NCBI RefSeq assembly: GCF_003459505.1
Contig: NZ_QRWD01000002.1
Location: 1 to 64,000, forward strand
Source of the DNA: Collinsella sp. AF20-14LB
GTDB lineage: Bacteria; Actinomycetota; Coriobacteriia; Coriobacteriales; Coriobacteriaceae
Direction of reading: 5' to 3'
Length of the DNA stretch: 64,000 bases
The notes under the pieces were generated by a model. That model was given only the letters and a program-made list of their open reading frames with translations. It was not told where the DNA came from and did not search any database. Below are positions 57,374 to 64,000 of this stretch, one piece after another; within the stretch, counting starts at the first letter, position 1; every line of letters begins with the position of its first letter. Position numbers and translations under genes: made by a program.

Positions 57374-58993
57374 ATGAACCAGATCCTTCTTTTTATCGGC
57401 CTCGTCATCATTTTGTGCCTGACCATCAAACCCATTGGCAAAAAGCTCCCCTTCCCCACCCTGCTTATCTTTATCGCGCTCGGCATGCTGTTGGGCGTCA
57501 ACGGCCCGGCGCATATCGACTTTAGCGACTACGCACTCACCGAAACCGTCTGCAGCACGGCGCTATTGTTCATCATGTTCTACGGCGGCTTTAACACCAA
57601 CATAGACCGCGCCAAGCCCGTCGCCGCGCCGGCGGTGCTGCTGAGCACGCTCGGCGTCGTCATCACCGCAGACATCACCGGCGTGTTCGCCCACTTTGTG
57701 CTGGGCTTCGACTGGATCGGCGGCCTGCTGCTGGGCTCGGTCGTGGCGTCGACCGACGCGGCGAGCGTCTTTAGCGTGCTGCGCGAGCACAACCTGTCGC
57801 TAAAGGGCGGCACCGACTCGCTGCTCGAGGTCGAATCGGGCTCCAACGACCCCGTCGCCTACATGCTCACCGCGGTACTCGCCACCCTCGCGGCGGGTGG
57901 CAACATCGACATTCCCGTGCTGCTGGCCAAGCAGATCATCCTGGGCGTGGGGCTGGGCCTTGCCATCGGCTGGATATCCAGCCGCCTGATTGAGCGCGCA
58001 CACGCAACGGCCGAGGGCGCGCAGACTATCTTTTTGTTCGCCGTGGCGATCGTCGCCTACGCACTGCCGAGCTACCTGGGCGGCAACGGCTTTTTGGCCG
58101 TATACCTGGCAGGCATTGTGCTGGGCGCGAGCGACATCACCGGCAAGGTCGAGATGGCGCACTTCTTTGACACCCTTACCGAGATGGCCGAGATGACGAT
58201 CTTCTTCTTGCTCGGCCTGCTCGTCACGCCCGCGCGCCTGCCGCAAATGCTGCTACCCGGCCTTGCGCTCATGGCGTTTATGCTCTTTGCGAGCCGCCCC
58301 ATCGCCGTCGGTCTGCTGCTGGCGCCCTTTAAGACGAACCCTCGCCAGGTAGCGCTCATAAGCTGGGCGGGTCTGCGCGGCGCGGCTTCGGTCGTATTTA
58401 GCCTCTTTGCCGTGGTGGCCGGCGTTCCCGGCGGTCACGACCTGTTTGACCTGGTGTTTGTGATTGCCGTGTCGAGCATTGTGGTGCAGGGCTCGTTGCT
58501 GCCGGCGGTGGCAAAGAAGCTCGACATGATCGATGCGGCCGGCGACGTGCGCCGCACCTTTAATGACTACCGCGACGAGGACGGCATGTCGTTCGTCAAG
58601 CTCAAGGTGGGAGCGGGACACCCGTTTGCCGGTCGCTCACTCGCCGATATTGGCAGCGCAACGGACATGCTTGTGGTCCTGGTGCTGCGCAATGGCGCAC
58701 GCCCCGTGCTGCCCAACGGCGATACCGTCATTGAGGAAGGCGACCTTCTGGTAATGGCCGCGCATACGTTTGAAGATCGTGCCGAGGTTACGCTACGTGC
58801 GGTCACCGTGACTCCCCACGGTCGCCTGGCCGGCCAGCGTCTGCGCGACGTGCCGCAGGGCAAGCACCCGTTCATTGTGGTGATGCTCAAGCGCGAAGGC
58901 CAAACAATCATCCCCGATGGCAACACCCTAATATACGCCGGCGACGAAGCCGTCATCGCCACACTGGCGTCGCAGCTGCCAGGGGTTAGCTAA
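57374..58993 (+). CDS. CPA1-type K+/H+ antiporter with C-terminal TrkA-C domain (NhaP2/CvrA-like)
   Basis: This 539-residue protein has about twelve membrane segments in the first 390 residues. GSVVASTDAASVFSVL and ESGSNDPVAYML hold the ion-exchange Asp of cation/proton antiporters. Residues about 400-535 are cytosolic, with a TrkA-C-type fold (FAGRSLADIGSATDMLVVLV and VIEEGDLLVMAAH) and a second similar repeat near the end (LAGQRLRDVPQG, GDEAVIATL). The length and RCK-C part fit potassium/proton antiporter NhaP2. It would adjust cytosolic pH or potassium. Confidence 0.92.
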   Translation: MNQILLFIGLVIILCLTIKPIGKKLPFPTLLIFIALGMLLGVNGPAHIDFSDYALTETVCSTALLFIMFYGGFNTNIDRAKPVAAPAVLLSTLGVVITADITGVFAHFVLGFDWIGGLLLGSVVASTDAASVFSVLREHNLSLKGGTDSLLEVESGSNDPVAYMLTAVLATLAAGGNIDIPVLLAKQIILGVGLGLAIGWISSRLIERAHATAEGAQTIFLFAVAIVAYALPSYLGGNGFLAVYLAGIVLGASDITGKVEMAHFFDTLTEMAEMTIFFLLGLLVTPARLPQMLLPGLALMAFMLFASRPIAVGLLLAPFKTNPRQVALISWAGLRGAASVVFSLFAVVAGVPGGHDLFDLVFVIAVSSIVVQGSLLPAVAKKLDMIDAAGDVRRTFNDYRDEDGMSFVKLKVGAGHPFAGRSLADIGSATDMLVVLVLRNGARPVLPNGDTVIEEGDLLVMAAHTFEDRAEVTLRAVTVTPHGRLAGQRLRDVPQGKHPFIVVMLKREGQTIIPDGNTLIYAGDEAVIATLASQLPGVS

Positions 58994-59058
58994 TTTGAAA
59001 GCCGTCCGATCTCATGCTAAAAATAAGTCGGCACCCTCAAGTGGAGGGACCTCCAAGA

Positions 59059-59084
59059 GCCGGGGGCTTACCCCCGGCATTTTT
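59059..59084 (+). terminator. Intrinsic terminator of the antiporter gene
   Basis: GCCGGGGG and CCCCCGGC pair over a four-base loop and are followed by ATTTTTA. Confidence 0.88.
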
Positions 59085-59106
59085 ATGCATAAAGTCGCCG
59101 TAAGCC

Positions 59107-62100
59107 CTACTTAGTTTCTTTAGGAGCGTTTGCGATTACGTCGGCAATAGCCTCTATTCCCCCTCCTTGACCCAATATGAAGCACTTCCAGTCGATGTCC
59201 TGGGTGTGGGCAAACTCATCGGCGCGCGAGTTGTTAAACAGCATCACGCGGCTTTTCTTCCACAGCAAGGCGGGATGAAGCTTAAAGTCGGTGCTCTCGA
59301 TACAGACCACCGCGTCTTTGCAAGGCATCTCTAGCTTGCTGCTCTTGACCAACTCTTTCAGCTTTTGGATGTCGGTGATCTCCTGACCCACAGAACAGCT
59401 GTTGAGCAGGTCCTTCCACACGCGGAAGTACGGCTTGCCCTCATAGGAAGCCCCTTCAGCCACGACGGATGTCGATAGACCGGTAGGCCGCTTAGCAACC
59501 GCATGTCTAACCTTGGGAGCCGCCTTGGCAGACTCGTCCACCGGCTTCTCATCGATGCCCAGAACCTGAGCAACGTAGTCGTCATTGCCCAGGAAATACT
59601 CCTCGACCACATCCCATCGCTCGGAATCACTCATCGTGGAGCAGAAGAAGCCCCTAATAACCTTGGACGAATACTCGTGGCGATCGTTAAGCTCGCGCAG
59701 CACGCCGTTGGAATATCTGCCGTCCGAAGCCAACGCTTTGACCTTCGAGGCATCGTTGAGACGAATGAAGATCTCCGGATTGTCGCCACCCTTTACCGTG
59801 TACGTGGCAATCTTGAGAATCTCCAGGATCTCGGCCAGCGCATAGCGAGCGTCGAGCGCCTTGTTGTCCAGATAACGCCTGCAATGCTTGCTACCCTCGG
59901 GAGACTGCAACCTTCCAAGCGTCTGGGTCAGATTGCTCATGGCCGCCTGAAGCTCGCGCCCGATTACGCCATAGCGAACATCCTGCACGCGGCTATAGGT
60001 ATTCCTCGAAGACTTTTTGAATCGTTTGATGCACTTAAAGGACCGGTCGGATCCAAAGTGCCCGCCGCTATCGACCGGGCGGACAAACGCATTCAACAGC
60101 GCAGACGGCTTCTTAACCTCCAGAGACGTCCCCTCAAGCTGATGGGCAAGCTCTTTCGTAAACTCCTTCTCCGAAAAATCGCCCTCACGTGCCAAGCTCA
60201 TAAACGTCTTGTGCAGCGCCTCGGCAAATGCAGACAGCGTCGACGTCGCCTCATCAAACGGCATGGAGTAATTGACGTCGAGCGCCAGGCGGTTCGAAAG
60301 CGCGGGCTCCCCCGTCGGCGAGCAAATCTTGCCTGTGAACAGTTGGCGCTTAAAATCGGCAAAGGTCAGCTCGCTAAACTCGTTGGCCCACATGTCGCCA
60401 ACGTTGAGCTCATAGATTGCACCCATGTCCGAGATCTTGACGGCATGCTGCCCCGCGCGATTCTCGTAGCGCGTATGGGCCTCGCTGATCTTTCGCAAAT
60501 ACTTGCCGTAGGACGTGGTAAAGCTACGCTCGGCAGCCTGCTCAATGCAAACAAACTGCTTGGTATACGACACCTTGGGGCGCACGACGATAACCGGGAA
60601 GTTGAACTTATCCTCAAGGTCGCGAGAGATCATCATCAGGGCCGATTTAACGCGATTGGTCTTGCGGTCCTCATCCTTCTCGTTCGTAAACAGGTAGGAG
60701 AACGTATTGGGCGATACCAGGAAGTTCTGGCTGCGGTCTTTTTGCGGCGCAGAAGCATAGACCTCGTACAGCTTGGCCATGATCTCTTTAAGCTTCCACT
60801 GGCTAAACTTAGAGAGCGCATACAGCGTCTCGGAATAGCGAACATCCTGCATAAAGAAGTCGATGCAGGCCTTGGCCCCCAAGCCGCGCTTGCGACCGCC
60901 ACGGCCAATTTCCTGAATATAGTCGGACAGATTGCCCGTCGGCGCATAGTGGTACACGGCATCGATGTCATCGATATCGATACCCATGCCAAACGCCTTG
61001 GTGCTCACAAGCACCCTGCAGCTACCCGACGCAAACGCGTCCTGAACGATCTTCTTGTACGCGGCATCTTTGCCGCCGTGATAGCCCAAGACCTTAGAAT
61101 TAGAAACGCTACGTTGATCGATGATCGCATTGACATGACTCTGATAGGGGCAATAGGCAATGGCATGGCGGTCGCCGCGCACGGCCTTATCAATCCACTG
61201 CTCGGCGAGGTCGGTTTTTACCTCCTCGATGGGACCGGGCAGCTCGCTTTTGCTTCTCCAGACAATGTCGAAGGAGATGTCGTTACGACGAGGGTTGCCC
61301 AGGAACGTCTTGCAGTTGCCAAGCTCCAGGTCGGCAACCGTATGCGAAACAACATCATCGCGCCCGCCGTAGACAGCCGTGGCGGTAAGGCAGAAGATCG
61401 GAAAGCTCATACCGTTTTTGCGGAGCTTAGACAGATACGGTCCCAGATACCAGTAGTCTGGGCGGAAATCTTTACCCCAAGAGGTAACGGTATGGACCTC
61501 GTCAATGACGACAAGACCGAGCTCGCGGCCGTTGAGAATTGCCTGGATCGAGGACTCCAGCAAGAGTTCCGGAGACAGGTAGATGATGGAGGCCTCGCCG
61601 CTTTTAACACGGTCGAGGGATTCAAGCCGCTCACCATAGGGAATGTCCGAATTGATTGCAACGACGTTCTTAACGCCGCGCTTACGCAAGTTAGCGACCT
61701 GGTCGATCATTAGGGCCTTCAGCGGCTCAATAACCAGCGTGACCAGCTGATATTTCCGAGCAAGATACAGCGCCGGAATCTGGAACAGAATGGACTTGCC
61801 CGCACCCGTGGGCGCCGTTACAAATACATTCCTGTAATCGACGGAGCCCGCATGGGCAGCCTCAGCCTGCTTTACGACAAACTCGGAGATAGCACCCTGA
61901 GACACCGTTTCCATCTCGTTGTCAAAGTCGGGGTTCTTGTAAAAACGAAGATTCCTAAACGAGGCGTCCTTGCCCCAGTAACGCTGAAGCACCGAAAGCA
62001 GGCGGCCCGACTCCTCGACCTTTTCCTCTTGGTCTTGCTGTGCCACAAAGGAAACGGATAGACCCAGCGCATGGGCAACAGAAGTGACCGCCTCCAGAGC

Positions 62101-62799
62101 GGGCCTATAGCTCTCAAGTTCCCGAGCGTTCACCAAAACAGAAGCAGGACCAGCCGTACCACCTAGCAAGCCCAGACGATATTCCAAAAACGCAGCCGAC
62201 GAAACAGGGACGATGCCCTCAGAAATTGACGAAGCATTACCCAGCGCAAAAGAAGCGCAATCAAACAGATCGATGACTTCCCACTCGGAAAACTCATCCG
62301 GAATAATCGGCGTTACAAGGTGCGCACTTCCAACCTTTACCGACTTGGCATAGTACTTAGAAAGTCCCGTCGTATCGGGTGTCATATCGTCAAAAGATGA
62401 CTCAAAGCCATCGAGCAGATCTGGATCAACGGGAGAAGGAACGCCCTCGCCATCAAGGAACAAGTTGTTCTGCACAACAACGATCTTGCCATCGAACAGC
62501 TCGTTAATCGTCCCGCGCAGCTCTAGAAGCTGCTCAAATAACATCAAGACTGGGCCATCTGCCGAAAGAATCTGAGCCACGGCCATCCTCTTTTGCCGAG
62601 CAAATTCGGACGGAGAAAAGAACGGGGTCGATTCGCCAGCAGCAACGCCCGGGATCGAGCGCTCATTGCATGTCAGAGTTTTGGCAAGACGAGAGGTCAG
62701 TCCGCAAAAAGCAAAAATGGTTGGTTGCGAACAGCCCTCCAGAAGCTCGTCGATTTTATTACCAATGGCAAACCCATTACCGTTATAGCGCTCTGCCAT
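59107..62799 (-). CDS. RecQ-like superfamily 2 helicase with large unrecognised N- and C-terminal regions
   Basis: This is a 1230-residue protein starting MAERYNGNG after GGAGGAG. Residues 1-315 match no family I know. The helicase core at about 320-660 has Walker A APTGAGKS (329-336), DEVH with TSWGKDFRPDYW (433-450, the RecQ-type pattern), motif III LTATA, and motif VI QEIGRGGRKRG (629-639), where RecQ usually has QEIGRAGRDG. The remaining 570 residues show no RQC or HRDC domain and are also unrecognised. Housekeeping RecQ has about 600 residues, so this is a special-purpose enzyme. Its neighbour is a DUF4268 nuclease and its composition is AT-richer than the core genes, so defence or mobile DNA is a plausible context. 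Confidence 0.85.
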   Translation of the reverse strand: MAERYNGNGFAIGNKIDELLEGCSQPTIFAFCGLTSRLAKTLTCNERSIPGVAAGESTPFFSPSEFARQKRMAVAQILSADGPVLMLFEQLLELRGTINELFDGKIVVVQNNLFLDGEGVPSPVDPDLLDGFESSFDDMTPDTTGLSKYYAKSVKVGSAHLVTPIIPDEFSEWEVIDLFDCASFALGNASSISEGIVPVSSAAFLEYRLGLLGGTAGPASVLVNARELESYRPALEAVTSVAHALGLSVSFVAQQDQEEKVEESGRLLSVLQRYWGKDASFRNLRFYKNPDFDNEMETVSQGAISEFVVKQAEAAHAGSVDYRNVFVTAPTGAGKSILFQIPALYLARKYQLVTLVIEPLKALMIDQVANLRKRGVKNVVAINSDIPYGERLESLDRVKSGEASIIYLSPELLLESSIQAILNGRELGLVVIDEVHTVTSWGKDFRPDYWYLGPYLSKLRKNGMSFPIFCLTATAVYGGRDDVVSHTVADLELGNCKTFLGNPRRNDISFDIVWRSKSELPGPIEEVKTDLAEQWIDKAVRGDRHAIAYCPYQSHVNAIIDQRSVSNSKVLGYHGGKDAAYKKIVQDAFASGSCRVLVSTKAFGMGIDIDDIDAVYHYAPTGNLSDYIQEIGRGGRKRGLGAKACIDFFMQDVRYSETLYALSKFSQWKLKEIMAKLYEVYASAPQKDRSQNFLVSPNTFSYLFTNEKDEDRKTNRVKSALMMISRDLEDKFNFPVIVVRPKVSYTKQFVCIEQAAERSFTTSYGKYLRKISEAHTRYENRAGQHAVKISDMGAIYELNVGDMWANEFSELTFADFKRQLFTGKICSPTGEPALSNRLALDVNYSMPFDEATSTLSAFAEALHKTFMSLAREGDFSEKEFTKELAHQLEGTSLEVKKPSALLNAFVRPVDSGGHFGSDRSFKCIKRFKKSSRNTYSRVQDVRYGVIGRELQAAMSNLTQTLGRLQSPEGSKHCRRYLDNKALDARYALAEILEILKIATYTVKGGDNPEIFIRLNDASKVKALASDGRYSNGVLRELNDRHEYSSKVIRGFFCSTMSDSERWDVVEEYFLGNDDYVAQVLGIDEKPVDESAKAAPKVRHAVAKRPTGLSTSVVAEGASYEGKPYFRVWKDLLNSCSVGQEITDIQKLKELVKSSKLEMPCKDAVVCIESTDFKLHPALLWKKSRVMLFNNSRADEFAHTQDIDWKCFILGQGGGIEAIADVIANAPKETK

Positions 62800-63089
62800 T
62801 ATCTCCTCCTCCAACCAAATACTGCTTCAACTTAGCCCACTGACCGCTCGCGTTTGTTGAGCAACAAATGCGAGCGGTCAGTATTAGACTGTGACCGTAA
62901 AATTGAAGGATTGTTGCCCCCGACGAGCGCCTGTTCGCCGTGATCAAACGCTTCCTGGCGCTTGGCGAGCCGGTAGACGCACCAGCGAAAAAAGAACCGC
63001 AAACGAAGGCGCCCTCGGCTGTGCCGAAGACGCCTGAAGCCGGCGCCGATGGCGACACCAGCATCTTCGGGATGGGGCGCGGTTAGCGA
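62800..63089. other. 290-bp gap holding the helicase promoter and a coding-like remnant
   Basis: The leftward helicase promoter should be at the left end. CGCTCGCATTTG/TGAGCGGTC-type words around 62845-62880 form a short inverted repeat (ACTGACCGCTCGC and GCGAGCGGTCAGT). The rest is occupied by a rightward frame that looks like a gene tail. Confidence 0.5.
62907..63086 (+). pseudogene. C-terminal remnant of an unidentified gene
   Basis: A 59-codon frame with protein-like composition ends in TAG. It reads RLFAVIKRFLALGEPVDAP, then a Lys/Pro/Ala/Glu linker, then DTSIFGMGRG. It has no ribosome site or plausible start; in frame, a TGA lies just before it. It looks like the tail of a longer gene whose front was deleted when the helicase gene arrived. 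It converges on the DUF4268 gene with three bases between stops. The original family is not recognised. Confidence 0.45.
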
Positions 63090-64000
63090 CTAGAGGCCCA
63101 GCTCGACGATGACCCGCCTCATAGTGAGTGCCCATTCAAGTTGTTGGTCGATGAAGCTGGGCCAAGCGGCCTCGTTGCCCTTGATCTTGCAGCCGTCTTT
63201 GTAGAAGCGAAGCCCCGACGCCTTCTTGGCGTCAAAAGGCGTGGCCACAAGGCCGAGACGCTCTTCAAACAAACAGGTGTTGTCGATGGCCTTGTGGCCG
63301 ATCTCCTTGTCGTCGGGCGCGTAAAACTCGATGCCGATTCTGCCGTGTTGTGTGTCTATAAGCAGCGCGATGTGGTAGGCAGACGTACCGCAGCGCAACG
63401 TGGTCCAATGGTCTTTCGAGGGCTTCTGCGGGTTGAACGCTTTCAGAAACTCAGGCGTCGCCTGGGCAACCTCGCGATACTTGGTCCAGTACGATAGCTT
63501 GACGCGCTCGGTCTCGGAGAGGCCCTCGCTGAGTCTGATGGCCTTCGTCCACTCGTTCGGCTGCTCGACCACGTTGAAACGCGGAGCGGGCAGGGAGTCT
63601 CCGATGGACCAAAGCTCTATCTCCACTAGAAAGAACCCGAAATCGTTATCGGTGTGCTGGTTGAGCCACTCAATGGCCTGACGGTGCTCGTCGCGTGCGC
63701 GTGCCACAACCCACACAACAACCTCGGCGCCCTTGCCGGCGGCGTAAGTGATTACTTTGCCTAGGTGGTCGTGGTTGGTGTCCTCGAGCTGGTTCTCGAT
63801 GATCACCTTGCGTCCGGTGCCGGCTTCCTGAGCATAGATGTCGACGTTGAACGAACCCACCGACGACTCAGTCTCTATAAGCTCGAGCTCAATGCCGACT
63901 GCGGAGCTCAATATGGCAAGATTGGGCTCCTCGGAGAGCCATTTGGTGAAATCGAGAGCCTCATGGGGCCATACATCGCGCAGCTCTACTTTCTTGAGTT
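63090..64000 (-). CDS. DUF4268 PD-(D/E)XK-nuclease-like protein, start beyond the right edge
   Basis: The frame is open to the window edge, so at least 302 residues are visible. The visible N-terminal part, LRDVWPHEALDFTKWLSEEP, is the typical front of this family, so only a short piece is missing. A nuclease-type signature follows: VGSFNVDIYAQE with the Asp, then VIIENQLEDTNHDHLGKVITY with Glu-x-Gln. The C-terminal half (IGIEFYAPDDKE through WAL) is the DUF4268 domain itself. Such proteins occur near restriction and defence genes; the role is not established. The orientation is the same as the helicase gene downstream. Confidence 0.87.
   Translation of the reverse strand, partial: LKKVELRDVWPHEALDFTKWLSEEPNLAILSSAVGIELELIETESSVGSFNVDIYAQEAGTGRKVIIENQLEDTNHDHLGKVITYAAGKGAEVVVWVVARARDEHRQAIEWLNQHTDNDFGFFLVEIELWSIGDSLPAPRFNVVEQPNEWTKAIRLSEGLSETERVKLSYWTKYREVAQATPEFLKAFNPQKPSKDHWTTLRCGTSAYHIALLIDTQHGRIGIEFYAPDDKEIGHKAIDNTCLFEERLGLVATPFDAKKASGLRFYKDGCKIKGNEAAWPSFIDQQLEWALTMRRVIVELGL

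Noticed and set aside
59503-61713. 736-codon plus-strand frame opposite the RecQ-like helicase
   Set aside because: The helicase motifs on the minus strand are clear; the plus frame is rich in Arg/Val/Leu with no domain.
1-64000. CRISPR array
   Set aside because: The palindromic repeats at 37.7-52.3 kb are dispersed singly by hundreds to thousands of bases, with no regular spacers, and no cas genes are present.

Overview
The window is 64 kb of GC-rich (roughly 60 percent in most genes) bacterial chromosome. The gene set, high GC, SufCBDS-SufU order, GGGtGRT protein pair, very long Rho N-terminus and many short palindromic repeats fit an anaerobic gut actinobacterium of the Coriobacteriia, most likely Collinsella. 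That assignment is inference from gene content; no 16S rRNA is present.

Layout. 0-2.5 kb is an AT-richer accessory patch: a HEPN-like gene cut by an in-frame stop, an AT-rich repeat-bearing divergent region, and a two-gene module of a DUF4869 protein and a P-loop ATPase. 2.5-10.7 kb is a surface-glycan locus with six family-2 glycosyltransferase genes, four of which look like a duplicated two-gene block. 10.7-14.5 kb holds an AAA-ATPase-like protein with a decayed nuclease end and a sortase-anchored surface protein. 14.6-20.6 kb is the Fe-S cluster (Suf) locus with its divergent Rrf2-type regulator and two candidate operators. 21-26 kb has a RAYT-like gene with missing HUH histidines, the Fe-S scaffold-like/GGGtGRT pair and a NadB-like flavoprotein. 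26-32 kb carries dinD, two identical tRNA-Lys genes and tRNA-His, an aminotransferase, a ROK sugar kinase, a VanZ protein and a membrane-anchored Ala-rich protein.

32-45 kb is mostly housekeeping: rho, argS, a CarD-like regulator, an HD-domain protein, proA and proB on either side of a prolyl-aminopeptidase-like gene, pncB, a small tail-anchored protein and tRNA-Ala. 45-59 kb has a radical SAM activase, a structured RNA candidate, a WecA/TagO-type transferase, trpS, an MGMT-type repair protein, DegV, MarR, a B3/B4 protein, pckA, a flippase, a metallophosphatase and a CPA1 antiporter. 59-64 kb is again accessory: a 1230-residue RecQ-like helicase with unrecognised flanks, a coding-like remnant, and a DUF4268 nuclease running off the edge.

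Three things stand out as possibly undescribed: the helicase/DUF4268 neighbourhood at the right edge, the DUF4869/ATPase module next to a broken HEPN gene at the left edge, and the dispersed noncoding palindromic elements. The last comprise six copies of a 40-bp hairpin between 37.7 and 52.3 kb, and two larger inverted-repeat-bounded elements that share a core but have unrelated ends.
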